Shown one piece after another: positions 1-8,127 of a stretch of DNA of 63,826 nucleotides. Source of the DNA: a virus. Each line of letters begins with the position of its first letter. Within the stretch, counting starts at the first letter, position 1. The translations under genes and the position numbers were made by a program. Under the pieces are notes generated by a model. The model searched no databases and was not told where the DNA came from. It was given only the letters and a program-made list of their open reading frames with translations. Location of the stretch: positions 1 through 63,826 of the IMG/VR virus record IMGVR_UViG_3300010883_016104; one strand, given 5' to 3'.

Positions 1-1
1 A

Positions 2-559
2 GTTGAATGGACTCAAGTCACAAGTCTTCCCGTTCTGCACTCTCATGTGTCCTCTGAAACTGTAATGATCGGAGAAGTTGGATTCGACACATCTCCCAGC
101 GTCATTAAGCTCGGAGATGAGTTTATATACTACGGCAGGCTAAACAGCTCTCTAGACGAAAGAAGGATATATGCAAGAAAATCTAAAGATCTAATAGAAT
201 GGGACGAGCCGAAAAAGATAAGTATACGTGGCGAAAATACCAATAAACTCAAAAAAAACTATTACAACTCTGTAGTATTTAGCTATAATAACTGTATGTA
301 TATGTTTGCTCCTTACTTTGAAGCTTGCGGGACAACAAAAAGAGTCTGTCAAAATGGCAGGACTATAATCTTGAGGTCTTCTGATGGGTTAAGTTGGGAT
401 ACTATAGGCTATTGCCTGCCTCACTCAGGAAAATATAAAGATAGGATAAATTCTGTTATAGTAAAAGGTGACGTAGCGACCCTCTTCTACAGGGAGGGTG
501 TTCTATCAACACAGCAGAAAATCGTTTCATACGACTTGGATTTAAAGGACTTACAATGA
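2..559 (+). CDS. Beta-propeller glycosidase-like protein, 3' part only
   Basis: The reading frame is open from base 2, so this is the C-terminal part of a longer gene; the GTG at 47 is probably internal. The visible part has two short repeats of the kind found in five-bladed propellers of GH32/GH43/sialidase type: ARKSKDLIEWDEPKKI, and later LRSSDGLSWD. Each is followed by strand-like stretches such as NSVIVKGDVATLFYRE. I infer a propeller that binds or cleaves glycans; the catalytic acids cannot be assigned in a fragment. It overlaps the next gene by the four bases ATGA, so it belongs to the glycan operon. No signal peptide can be judged because the start lies outside the window. It could also be a non-catalytic structural propeller. 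Confidence 0.6.
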   Translation, partial: VEWTQVTSLPVLHSHVSSETVMIGEVGFDTSPSVIKLGDEFIYYGRLNSSLDERRIYARKSKDLIEWDEPKKISIRGENTNKLKKNYYNSVVFSYNNCMYMFAPYFEACGTTKRVCQNGRTIILRSSDGLSWDTIGYCLPHSGKYKDRINSVIVKGDVATLFYREGVLSTQQKIVSYDLDLKDLQ

Positions 560-1242
560 TTGATTTACAGAAAAAGATACTAGCAAAGTATGGCCGCCCA
601 GAAGAGTACTTAATAGATAGGTACACGCCAAATTTCTTTGATTATTACATAGATATTGGTACCAGAGGAGTTGTCAACCCTTGGCATATAAACTACATAG
701 GGTCTGACAGCCCAAGAACTAAATGCTTTGGATACGAACCAGATTTGCCTTACTTTAAGGAATTGGTGAGCGCAGTGGATGCAAAGGGGCTCTCCAATGT
801 GTACCTGCACAGTGAAGGGTTTGGCACTGGAAAAGATATCAAAACGCCTCAGGGCACAGGCGGAACCGTAACCCTTTCTGAAATATTCAATGAATACGAA
901 CTAGACCCCAGTGAAACTTGGGCTATAAAGTTTGACTGCGAAGGTGCTGAATATGCACTGTTGGAAAAAGAGTGCGAGCCTTGTGTTGACATACTCAAGC
1001 AGGCAGACCATATATCATTAGAGTTTCATGTAGCTGGCGGAGGATCTAACTTCTTCACAGTTAACAATCAGCTTCCTAGCTCGTTTGAAAAGGGCGAAAG
1101 CTGGATGTTTGAAAACTTTTCCGACTCACACGAAATATTTCTCACCTCTTACGAAGAGCGCCTGAAGTTAAAGACTTATGTTCTACTTTCTGATAAAATA
1201 ATGTCATTAACGGATAGCCTTTTCTGGAAAGAGCTTTTATGA
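556..1242 (+). CDS. FkbM-type SAM-dependent methyltransferase
   Basis: Probable O-methyltransferase of the FkbM family, which commonly methylates sugar hydroxyls in polysaccharide or glycolipid pathways. The diagnostic segment KFDCEGAEYALL lies at about residues 125-136 and matches the FkbM signature with acidic residues after the hydrophobic strand. The N-terminal region contains DIGTRG (SAM-binding loop like) and a later acidic strand end, GYEPD. At 228 residues it has normal length for the family. It starts inside the preceding stop (ATGA) and ends in an ATGA overlap with the glycosyltransferase downstream, which suggests translational coupling. Substrate unknown; a sugar is inferred from the neighbours. 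Confidence 0.75.
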   Translation: MIDLQKKILAKYGRPEEYLIDRYTPNFFDYYIDIGTRGVVNPWHINYIGSDSPRTKCFGYEPDLPYFKELVSAVDAKGLSNVYLHSEGFGTGKDIKTPQGTGGTVTLSEIFNEYELDPSETWAIKFDCEGAEYALLEKECEPCVDILKQADHISLEFHVAGGGSNFFTVNNQLPSSFEKGESWMFENFSDSHEIFLTSYEERLKLKTYVLLSDKIMSLTDSLFWKELL

Positions 1243-2018
1243 AACATAAAGTTGTAGCGTGTATACCAACAAAAGATACGGGATGGCTCCTTAAGAGAAC
1301 TCTTAAGCACTTAAGCTCCTTCTGTCATAAGATCATAGTGAGCGACGACCAAAGCACGGATGACACTCAAGAAGTCTGCTCTAGCTACGACAAGGTGGAC
1401 TACTACAAAAGGCCCGCAAGAGACTCTGGAGACAGGCAAGGCTCGCTACAAAGACAGGAATTGCTAGACAGAGCATATGAGTATGATCCAGAATACTTTT
1501 TTTTCTTAGACGCAGACGAGATGCCTTCTCCAGCTATAGTAGACTGGATAAATGGCTTGGGTTCTAGACACGAAGAAGAAGTTTGCATGTGGACTTTTCC
1601 TTGGGTTCATCTGTGGAAAGACGAAAGCCATTACAGGGTAGACTCTTACATGTCGGCTGGTGGAGGAAATATACAATGGAACCCATTTGAGACAACCTAC
1701 AGGAAAGGTTTCTTTGTTAGAAACATACCAGATTTTAAACTTGAGTATGACGTAAAACAACACAGGGTTAGGCCATCCAACCAACCGCGAAACACACCTA
1801 ACCCTTGGGTTGACGTACAAGATTCTCCTGTTATAATACACTACGGAAAGATAAGTGAATACTTTACTTCTTTACAGAACTTTAAAGACAGGGCTGAGTG
1901 GGACCAAAGCGAAAGAGGGAGTGACTACCAGAATACAATGAGTCACCACATAGCATCAAACTCAGAGAAGACTTTACAGCTCAGAGAGGTTAAAAACGAA
2001 TGGATTTGGAAAGAGTAG
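1239..2018 (+). CDS. Family 2 glycosyltransferase (GT-A fold)
   Basis: Transfers a sugar from a nucleotide-sugar donor to an acceptor. The N-terminal strand VACIPTKDTGWLLKRTL is followed by KIIVSDDQSTDDT, the usual GT2 nucleotide-binding acidic pair with the STDDT stretch. A DxD-type metal motif, FFLDADEM, sits near residues 88-95. The C-terminal half is rich in Trp, His and Arg (for example PWVHLWKDE), as expected for an acceptor-binding lobe. No membrane segment is evident, so it is probably cytoplasmic. It overlaps both neighbours (4 and 19 bases). Donor and acceptor cannot be read from the sequence. Family assignment is firm, specificity is not. Confidence 0.82.
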   Translation: MKHKVVACIPTKDTGWLLKRTLKHLSSFCHKIIVSDDQSTDDTQEVCSSYDKVDYYKRPARDSGDRQGSLQRQELLDRAYEYDPEYFFFLDADEMPSPAIVDWINGLGSRHEEEVCMWTFPWVHLWKDESHYRVDSYMSAGGGNIQWNPFETTYRKGFFVRNIPDFKLEYDVKQHRVRPSNQPRNTPNPWVDVQDSPVIIHYGKISEYFTSLQNFKDRAEWDQSERGSDYQNTMSHHIASNSEKTLQLREVKNEWIWKE

Positions 2019-2644
2019 AAGAAGCCTTAGCTTCCATGAAAAAATACGGGTTTTTTGTCATAGAAAATTACTGGTCCGAAGAAAAATGTCAAGAAGCGCT
2101 TAATGAGTTGCTAGACGTTTCTTTACCCTGTTTTGATGTTGGTCAGGGTGGTGACTTAAGGCTCAACAGGGCTAATCAGTCACTAGCTACAGCAAAAGAG
2201 TTTCTCAAAGATTCCTTTATACAGGAAGTAGCGAATAGGTATAGTAATTGCAAAAGGGCTGATAGGATTGTGGCTGGTATCGTAAAACAACAACAGGGCA
2301 AGGATATAGATTCTGGAGGAGGTTGGCATGTAGACAGTGAAATCAACGCGCAATTCAAGAGCTTTATATACTTAAGCAATGTTAGTCCAGACAATGGTCC
2401 CTTTACTTTTATTCAAAAATCAAAAAGCCTAGTTAGTAAAATAGATAAATATGACAATCTTAGAATTCCCCAAAAGACCGTAGAGGATCTATTTGAACCA
2501 GAAGATATTATAGAAATAACAGGCTCTGCAGGTACGTGCATTTTGATAGACTCAACATATGTACATAGGGGTAAAAAGATTAATAAAGGAACTAGATACA
2601 CTTATACTAATTACTTTTATGAGGTAGTGCAGGATGCCGAGTGA
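2000..2644 (+). CDS. Phytanoyl-CoA dioxygenase-like Fe(II)/2-oxoglutarate oxygenase
   Basis: A non-haem iron oxygenase of the PhyH superfamily, expected to hydroxylate a small molecule using 2-oxoglutarate and oxygen. The HxD half of the facial triad is visible as WHVDSE near residues 109-114. The distal His and the 2-oxoglutarate-binding Arg fit VHRGKKINKGTR near residue 188 onward. The core jelly-roll segments FIYLSNVSPDNGPFTFI and GTCILIDSTY are typical. Length (214 residues) is compact but complete. The start overlaps the upstream glycosyltransferase by 19 bases, with a purine-rich AGAGAGG site ahead of it. A sugar or lipid substrate is inferred from context only. Confidence 0.78.
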   Translation: MDLERVEEALASMKKYGFFVIENYWSEEKCQEALNELLDVSLPCFDVGQGGDLRLNRANQSLATAKEFLKDSFIQEVANRYSNCKRADRIVAGIVKQQQGKDIDSGGGWHVDSEINAQFKSFIYLSNVSPDNGPFTFIQKSKSLVSKIDKYDNLRIPQKTVEDLFEPEDIIEITGSAGTCILIDSTYVHRGKKINKGTRYTYTNYFYEVVQDAE

Positions 2645-3308
2645 TATTACAGATTTTAATGAGTCTCATTATACGGACCGTTTCATTAAAGGACTTTACG
2701 ACAAAGGGTTTTTTCACAGGAACTATAGAGACAAAAGACAGAAAAACTTAAACACGGCCAAGCTTCTGTACGAACACTTCGGCTTTTCCAGTTTGGTAGA
2801 CTTTGGCTGCGGCATTGGCTCTTACATTGAGGTTTTCAAGTCCAAGGGTTGTGAAGTGAAGGGGTTTGATTACGGATTTGAATATGCTAAGGATCTATAT
2901 GACATGGTTGGGTTGACAGATGATGAAGTTGCTTTTGGGGATGTTACAAAAGAAATAACATTAGAGAAAAAGTACGACGCAGCTTTGTCCATAGAGGTTG
3001 CTGAACATATCCCAGAAAGCAAAAGCAGTATTCTTGTTTCCAACCTTACAAACGCCGCAAGCGATATCATTATATTCAGTGCTGCTAAAATAGGACAAGG
3101 GGGTACAGGCCATATCAACTGTCAAAACAGCGAGTTTTGGATTGATCTATTTAACGAGCAAGGTTGGTCTCCCCAAGATATTACAGGTCTTGTTTCGACA
3201 ATGACCCCTACGAGAGATATGGCGGCAGTAGGAGGTAGCTACGTTTGGGAGTGGGTATTTAATAATCTTATGGTATTTAGAAGCAAAGAAAATCAATACC
3301 TACAATGA
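2634..3308 (+). CDS. Class I SAM-dependent methyltransferase
   Basis: A Rossmann-fold methyltransferase. Motif I is DFGCGIGS at residues 57-64, after the strand SSLV. The acidic end of the second strand is GFDYG. The post-motif SIEVAEHIPES resembles small-molecule methyltransferases of the UbiE/Methyltransf_12 type. It ends with a Trp-rich tail, YVWEWVFNNL. It overlaps the preceding oxygenase by 11 bases and the following fucosyltransferase by ATGA. Together with the FkbM-type enzyme upstream it gives the cluster two methyltransferases of unrelated subfamilies, suggesting methyl decoration of the sugar or glycan product. Substrate unknown. Confidence 0.75.
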   Translation: MPSDITDFNESHYTDRFIKGLYDKGFFHRNYRDKRQKNLNTAKLLYEHFGFSSLVDFGCGIGSYIEVFKSKGCEVKGFDYGFEYAKDLYDMVGLTDDEVAFGDVTKEITLEKKYDAALSIEVAEHIPESKSSILVSNLTNAASDIIIFSAAKIGQGGTGHINCQNSEFWIDLFNEQGWSPQDITGLVSTMTPTRDMAAVGGSYVWEWVFNNLMVFRSKENQYLQ

Positions 3309-4126
3309 TAGCTATTAACAAACAAACGAGTGGACGGCACGGCAATAAGGTCTTTCATTTTAATACACTAATGCAGCTGTCTCAAATAACTGGGCAACAG
3401 TGCTTTACTGACCATTGGGATGGGTATGAGTATTTTGATAAGACGTGTGAATTTTTAAAAGGCGTTACGGAAGTAGCGGAGATACCTTTTTCTGACCCTA
3501 TATACAAAAGTCAAGAGAGGTTAGCAGAAGAATACTCTGAAGGCAATTGGAAGCTGCACACCCTTTCCCTTTGTGGGCCATTCTTTAGGATTACAAATAT
3601 TGACCCAAGAGAATTCATCCGGTTAAAAAATCATCCAGAGCTTGAAAATGAAGCGGTTGGGATACATATAAGGGGTGGTGACACTAGAGGTGCGGATGGT
3701 ATGAATGGTAGAGAGATTCATCCGTCAAGTTACTACATTAAAGCTATAGACTTTGTTCTAGAGGAAACCAATGACCCTTGCTTCTATTTATGCACAGACG
3801 ATCCAGACCCGCGTTATGAAACATATACAGATACTTTAAATTACCTGCTAGAGAAAGGCGTGAAGCTTGTGCACAATACAGCCAATCACTATATGCAGGA
3901 CTTTGCTATTCTGTCTGAGTGTGAAGTTTTGATATCTGGGTCTAGCACGTTCTCTCTAGCTGCTGGCATGATAGGTAAACATAAGAAAATGATACACAGC
4001 AAAGATTTCGTAGAACAGTTCAAAGAAGAAGATCAAAAGTGGTATAGCAATTTCGGAAACGGGATGTTCTTCCATGACATGAATCATATCAATAGTAAAT
4101 ATTATAACATTTGGAGGCTTATATGA
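3305..4126 (+). CDS. GT11-like (alpha-1,2-fucosyltransferase type) glycosyltransferase
   Basis: Probable GDP-sugar-dependent fucosyltransferase. The hallmark is VGIHIRGGDTRG, with HIRGGD at about residues 121-126, matching the HxRxGD motif that binds the GDP donor in GT11/GT23-type enzymes. The N-terminal SGRHGNKVFHF resembles the GLGNQMFQ-like opening of GT11. The late segment SECEVLISGSSTFSLAAGMIG matches the conserved motif following a terminal Rossmann strand. Length of 273 residues fits. It sits in the same transcript as a GDP-L-fucose synthase-like gene about 8 kb downstream, which makes GDP-fucose a reasonable donor. That link is inference; other GT-B enzymes share HxRxGD. Confidence 0.72.
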   Translation: MIAINKQTSGRHGNKVFHFNTLMQLSQITGQQCFTDHWDGYEYFDKTCEFLKGVTEVAEIPFSDPIYKSQERLAEEYSEGNWKLHTLSLCGPFFRITNIDPREFIRLKNHPELENEAVGIHIRGGDTRGADGMNGREIHPSSYYIKAIDFVLEETNDPCFYLCTDDPDPRYETYTDTLNYLLEKGVKLVHNTANHYMQDFAILSECEVLISGSSTFSLAAGMIGKHKKMIHSKDFVEQFKEEDQKWYSNFGNGMFFHDMNHINSKYYNIWRLI

Positions 4127-5010
4127 GAGCTTTAGTTACTGGAGGAGCCGGATTTATAGGCTCAAACTTAGTGGACAGATTAATCGCAGACGGCCATGAG
4201 GTCGTTGTGTTAGATGACGAGTCTTCCGTAGTCAATGAAAAGTTTTATTGGAATGATGCTGCTGAAAATCACAAGGAAAATATATGTGACTTTGATGCCA
4301 TAAGACCCTTGTTTGAAGGCGTAGATGTTGTTTTCCATCTAGCTGCGAGATCAAGAATACAATTAGCCATAAAAGACCCAAGAGATTCGGTGCTAGTTAA
4401 TGCTTATGGAACATGTAACATATTACAGTCAGCTAGAGAGGCGGGTGTTGACAGGGTTGTTTATTCCTCTACTTCTTCTGTCTATGGACTGACAGATCCT
4501 CCGCATAAAGAAGATCAGGAGGTAGACTGTTTAAATCCATACTCTGTTTCTAAAATATCCGGAGAAAAGCTTTGTGAAATGTACAGCAACCTGTTTGGCC
4601 TCAAGACTGTAGTATTTAGGTACTTCAATGTCTACGGAGATAGGCAACCTCTTAAGGGTCAATACGCTCCAGTAATAGGGATATTCCAGAAGCAGGCCGA
4701 AGTAGGGGATCCTCTTACGATTGTTCCAGACGGACATCAGAGAAGAGACTTTACTCATGTTTCAGACGTTGTGCAAGCAAATATCTTGGCCGCAACTACT
4801 GATTTAGACGGTCATTATGGAGAAGTGTTCAATATAGGCACTGGGACAAATCACTCTGTTCTTGAGTTGGCATCAATGATATCAGACGAGACCGTATTCA
4901 TAGAGCCTAGACTAGCAGAGTCTAGGGAAACTTTAGCGGATATAACGAGGGCCAAAACACTTCTTGGCTGGGAGCCAACAGTAAAACTAGAGGATTGGAT
5001 AAATAAATGA
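4123..5010 (+). CDS. NAD-dependent sugar-nucleotide epimerase/dehydratase (extended SDR)
   Basis: An extended short-chain dehydrogenase acting on a nucleotide sugar. The NAD-binding glycine motif GGAGFIGS lies at residues 7-14. Then come VFHLAARS, the Ser/Thr-rich YSSTSSVYG, and the catalytic pair Tyr140/Lys144 in YSVSK. VFRYFNVYG and the C-terminal RADI-like ADITRAKTLLGWEP are typical of GalE/WbpP/RfbB-like epimerases and dehydratases. I chose the ATG at 4123 over an upstream in-frame TTG at 4111 because a strong GGAGG lies at 4113-4117 and the ATG overlaps the previous stop as ATGA. Epimerase versus 4,6-dehydratase cannot be settled; a dehydratase would supply the missing first step of the nonulosonic pathway. 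Confidence 0.82.
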   Translation: MRALVTGGAGFIGSNLVDRLIADGHEVVVLDDESSVVNEKFYWNDAAENHKENICDFDAIRPLFEGVDVVFHLAARSRIQLAIKDPRDSVLVNAYGTCNILQSAREAGVDRVVYSSTSSVYGLTDPPHKEDQEVDCLNPYSVSKISGEKLCEMYSNLFGLKTVVFRYFNVYGDRQPLKGQYAPVIGIFQKQAEVGDPLTIVPDGHQRRDFTHVSDVVQANILAATTDLDGHYGEVFNIGTGTNHSVLELASMISDETVFIEPRLAESRETLADITRAKTLLGWEPTVKLEDWINK

Positions 5011-5711
5011 AAGTATTAGAATATTCAACACAAGAGTACGATTTTCACAGCCTTGTAAGGCCTCTCTTCGACTGTGAGCTTGAGGAGTTAGACAGCGAAG
5101 AAGTCAAATCAGACCTTACCTTAGGCAAAGATACGCACACTTCTTTCCACAAGAATTTTTATCAGGCAATTGACGCTGGGTGGCCAGAGTTTATGAACCT
5201 GTACCACTCATTCTTGTCAGAGGTGGTTCACCCTCTTTTTGAGGATGACACATTAATTTTTCAAAAATATCCGGGGATTAGATTTAACCGTCCCGGAGCT
5301 AAGGCTGTTTATAAATGGCACTCAGATGGAGACCGAGACCACAAGCACCCTCTTGGAGAAATCAATATCTTTCTACCCATAACTAAGTGTTCTGGGAACA
5401 ACTCGATGTGGCACGAAAGCATTCCCGGTATGGGTGATTGGAGACCTTTGGAGATTGACTACGGCCAATTTCTTATAGGATATTTAAACCAGTGTAGGCA
5501 TGGCAACAAGACAAATGACACAGACAAAACTAGAGTCAGCTTTGATTTTAGGGTAATTCCGGGCTTTGCTTATGATGAAAACTGTCCTCTAAAAAGCTGC
5601 ACCACGCATCAAGAATTTAAAATTGGTGGGTACTACGAAAAAATGACTAGAGGAGCAACTGATTCAATGTATGACCCAGTCGAAAACGCAAAGCTAGGAG
5701 GTGCATGTTGA
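5007..5711 (+). CDS. Fe(II)/2-oxoglutarate-dependent oxygenase, StrG-like
   Basis: A second probable non-haem iron oxygenase, unrelated in detail to the PhyH protein upstream. The iron ligands fit His105 and Asp107 in KWHSDGD and His165 in CRHGNKTNDTDKTR; the Arg in KTRVSFDFRV is the expected 2-oxoglutarate ligand. The double-stranded beta-helix strand EINIFLPIT lies between them. Overall it resembles the StrG/SyrP-like oxygenases of sugar and antibiotic pathways. Length of 234 residues is normal. ATGA overlap upstream and 7-base overlap downstream place it in the operon. Two oxygenases in one phage glycan cluster is unusual and suggests hydroxylated sugar or lipid products (inference). Confidence 0.65.
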   Translation: MKVLEYSTQEYDFHSLVRPLFDCELEELDSEEVKSDLTLGKDTHTSFHKNFYQAIDAGWPEFMNLYHSFLSEVVHPLFEDDTLIFQKYPGIRFNRPGAKAVYKWHSDGDRDHKHPLGEINIFLPITKCSGNNSMWHESIPGMGDWRPLEIDYGQFLIGYLNQCRHGNKTNDTDKTRVSFDFRVIPGFAYDENCPLKSCTTHQEFKIGGYYEKMTRGATDSMYDPVENAKLGGAC

Positions 5712-6679
5712 TAGACGCAGTAATACCCTCTCATAGAAAAGACGCTGAGACATTAGACTTATGTATAGAAGGCATAAGGAAGAATGTCAAAGGCATTAAT
5801 AGGATAATCGTAGTATCAAAAGAGAGACTCACAGATAAAGCAGAGTTTTATTCGGAAGAGCTTTTCCCCTTTTCTTTTGAAGACGTAGGGAATATAATTG
5901 GGTTTCATAGAAAAACCTTCAACTACTATGGAGGTTTAATACAAACAACTTCTGCTGCGGTCATACCAGACTTGCAGAGGGATGTTCTCATTTGTGACGC
6001 AGACACGATCTTTCTCAAGCCAGTTGAGTTTGTTGACGGGGATGTGGGTTTGTATAATGTGAGCTACGATGTTCCTCTAGGCGTTACTGTTCACCCATAC
6101 TTTGAACACTTTGAGAAGCTTATACCGGGATTGACTAAGCAAACAGAATATTCTGGGATATGTCACCACATGCTGATACAGAAAGACGTGCTTTCAGATA
6201 TGTTTTGCCTTGTTGAAGAAACTCATCACATGCCATTCTGGAAGGCTGATATATCTGTTACTCTAGAGGACTATAAAAGCTTACATCCAAAACCTCCACA
6301 TGACCAAGCACCTCTTTTGTTTACAACTTATGAGCTTTACCTAAACTATGTCATGAAGTTTCATCCAGAACGCTGTCGAATAAGGCAGCAAAAAAGCATA
6401 CTGGCCTACAAGGGCAGAATGGGTGTTGAGGGCGAAGAAATACAGAAAGTCGGTTCAAGAACAAACCTATTTGGCAACGTTCAAATCATACCAGCAGAAG
6501 AAGAGAGCGGATTCAAATTCGACTCTTTTAAAGAATCCTGCAAGCATATATCTAAAAGATGTGCTGAGCTTGAGTGGGACGCTGTTACCTTTCAAAACCA
6601 CACAAGGATTGGGTCTAAAGAACATAAACAGGCTTGTTTGAAAGAAATAGATGAACTTTTTAAAGATAGATCGAAATAA
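5705..6679 (+). CDS. DUF6492-type glycosyltransferase-like protein
   Basis: Resembles the DUF6492 family of predicted GT-A-like transferases found in surface-polysaccharide clusters. It opens with the strand IDAVIPSHRKDAETLDLCI. The central YYGGLIQTTSA is followed by DVLICDADTIFLKP, where Asp98-Ala-Asp100 would be the metal-binding DxD. The later HHMLIQKDVL and the EYSGICHH region are characteristic of the family, with His residues near the active site. Length of 324 residues agrees. It overlaps the oxygenase by 7 bases and runs 29 bases into the acetyltransferase gene. The family is biochemically poorly defined, so donor, acceptor and even transferase activity remain inferred. Confidence 0.68.
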   Translation: MLIDAVIPSHRKDAETLDLCIEGIRKNVKGINRIIVVSKERLTDKAEFYSEELFPFSFEDVGNIIGFHRKTFNYYGGLIQTTSAAVIPDLQRDVLICDADTIFLKPVEFVDGDVGLYNVSYDVPLGVTVHPYFEHFEKLIPGLTKQTEYSGICHHMLIQKDVLSDMFCLVEETHHMPFWKADISVTLEDYKSLHPKPPHDQAPLLFTTYELYLNYVMKFHPERCRIRQQKSILAYKGRMGVEGEEIQKVGSRTNLFGNVQIIPAEEESGFKFDSFKESCKHISKRCAELEWDAVTFQNHTRIGSKEHKQACLKEIDELFKDRSK

Positions 6680-7064
6680 CGTCGATAAACTAGAGTGCTT
6701 TGTTAAGACAATAGGCTCTTCGGTAGATACCTTTAGGTATTACTCCCATAGAAATCCATTAGAAGCCATAGCCAACCACCTAGTGACGTTTCTCTTACTC
6801 GATGGTGACTCTGTCGGTTATGGACATTTGGACGAGGAGAACGGCGTTGTGTGGCTTGGTATCTGTGTAAAGGAGTCCTGTGTAGGTAAAGGTTATGGCA
6901 AATCAATAATGAAAGAGCTTGTGAATAGCTACGACGGAAAAATATGTCTAACCGTAGATAGTAGCAATAATGCAGCCATAGGACTATACAAAAAGTTTGG
7001 CTTTGTAGTGACTAAAGAAAACGCTACCGTTTATATGGAGAGAAGAAATGATACCAGTATATAA
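6651..7064 (+). CDS. GNAT N-acetyltransferase
   Basis: A GCN5-type acetyltransferase that would move an acetyl group from acetyl-CoA onto an amine. The acetyl-CoA-binding motif A is CVGKGYGKSIM (about residues 76-86, with GKGYG forming the pyrophosphate loop). Motif B is LTVDSSNNAAIGLYKKFGF, the usual N-x-x-A-x-x-L-Y-x-x-x-G-F end. At 137 residues it is a single minimal GNAT domain. It lies directly before a DegT-type aminotransferase, the order expected when an amino sugar is made and then N-acetylated, as with LegH/PseH-type enzymes in nonulosonic acid synthesis. The role in that pathway is inferred from context. Confidence 0.8.
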   Translation: MNFLKIDRNNVDKLECFVKTIGSSVDTFRYYSHRNPLEAIANHLVTFLLLDGDSVGYGHLDEENGVVWLGICVKESCVGKGYGKSIMKELVNSYDGKICLTVDSSNNAAIGLYKKFGFVVTKENATVYMERRNDTSI

Positions 7065-8127
7065 ACCATACATACCAGACTCAAGTGTATATTACGCAAC
7101 AGATGCGATAAGATCCTCTTGGATATCTTCTATAGGAGAATATATAGATAGGGCTTCGGAGAAACTTGCGGAATTAAGTGGTTGCAAGTATGTGGTTTTG
7201 ACAAACAACGGCACTGCTGCAACACATTTGGTTACTAGATGCTTAAAAAGGTTTCATCCAGAGGTTAGGAGGGTCTTAGTACCCAGCGCTTGCTACGTAG
7301 TTCCTTACAATACTATACTCTACGACCATAACGACTGGGAAGTGCTCTGTATCGATCTGTCTATTGACAGTTGGAATATGCAGATAGATTCGATTAGAGA
7401 AGGTGACGCTATATTTGCTGTCCATAACCTAGGGAATATAATAAATGTACCACTAATTAAAAGAAGGTTTGCCTGTCCGGTGATAGAGGATAACTGCGAA
7501 GGGTTTTTTGGCACCTATGAAGGTAACCCCTCCGGTTCTGAATCTCTATGCTCATCCCTTTCTTTTTTTGGGAATAAGAATATAACCTGTGGTGAGGGCG
7601 GCGCTTTCTTGACTGACCGTCAGGACGTATATGAGTTTGCTATGAAGCTTAGGGGTCAAGGCCAAAGCGACCTTAGGTATGTACACGATGAACTAGGATA
7701 TAATTACCGGATGACCAATGTTCAAGCTGCTATACTATTAGGTCAACTTGAAGAATCTGAACACATACTCAAAGAGAAGCAAAGGGTTTTTTCTAGATAT
7801 AGGGAACATCTTCAAGACGTGTCTAACATCTCACTTCAGCAAGAAGAGGAAGGAACTAGTAGCTCCCTTTGGATGTTCGGTGCTCGCTTTGATGATCTTG
7901 ATGGAGCGTATGAACTTGGTAGTAAGTTCTTCAAGAGTAGAGGAATTGACACCAGACCAATGTTTTACTCATATAAACGACATAATCATATAAATTTTGA
8001 GGGAAATGACCGCGTATCTGATATAATAAATAGGCAGGTTATTGTCTTCCCGTCTTTTCCAGAACTAACAAATGACGAGATAGACTACATATGCAAAAAA
8101 ATAATTTCTTTTAGGAAGGGCGTTTAG
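7048..8127 (+). CDS. DegT/DnrJ/EryC1-family PLP sugar aminotransferase
   Basis: Transfers an amino group, usually from glutamate, to a keto-sugar nucleotide. The PLP-binding lysine fits Lys177 in SFFGNKNITCGEGG. Other family hallmarks are the N-terminal SSWISSIGEYIDR, LTNNGTAATHL (phosphate-binding loop), PVIEDNCEGFFG (Asp for the pyridine nitrogen) and GYNYRMTNVQAAILLGQLE. Length of 359 residues is full size, so the enzyme looks intact. The start overlaps the acetyltransferase by 17 bases. It matches LegC/PerA-type aminotransferases in general features, and its position between a GNAT and a UDP-GlcNAc 2-epimerase supports a role in making a diamino sugar precursor. Confidence 0.87.
   Translation: MIPVYKPYIPDSSVYYATDAIRSSWISSIGEYIDRASEKLAELSGCKYVVLTNNGTAATHLVTRCLKRFHPEVRRVLVPSACYVVPYNTILYDHNDWEVLCIDLSIDSWNMQIDSIREGDAIFAVHNLGNIINVPLIKRRFACPVIEDNCEGFFGTYEGNPSGSESLCSSLSFFGNKNITCGEGGAFLTDRQDVYEFAMKLRGQGQSDLRYVHDELGYNYRMTNVQAAILLGQLEESEHILKEKQRVFSRYREHLQDVSNISLQQEEEGTSSSLWMFGARFDDLDGAYELGSKFFKSRGIDTRPMFYSYKRHNHINFEGNDRVSDIINRQVIVFPSFPELTNDEIDYICKKIISFRKGV

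Noticed and set aside
4111-4122. Upstream TTG start for the SDR gene
   Set aside because: GGAGG at 4113-4117 would lie inside the longer protein; the ATG at 4123 has it at ideal spacing and overlaps the previous stop.
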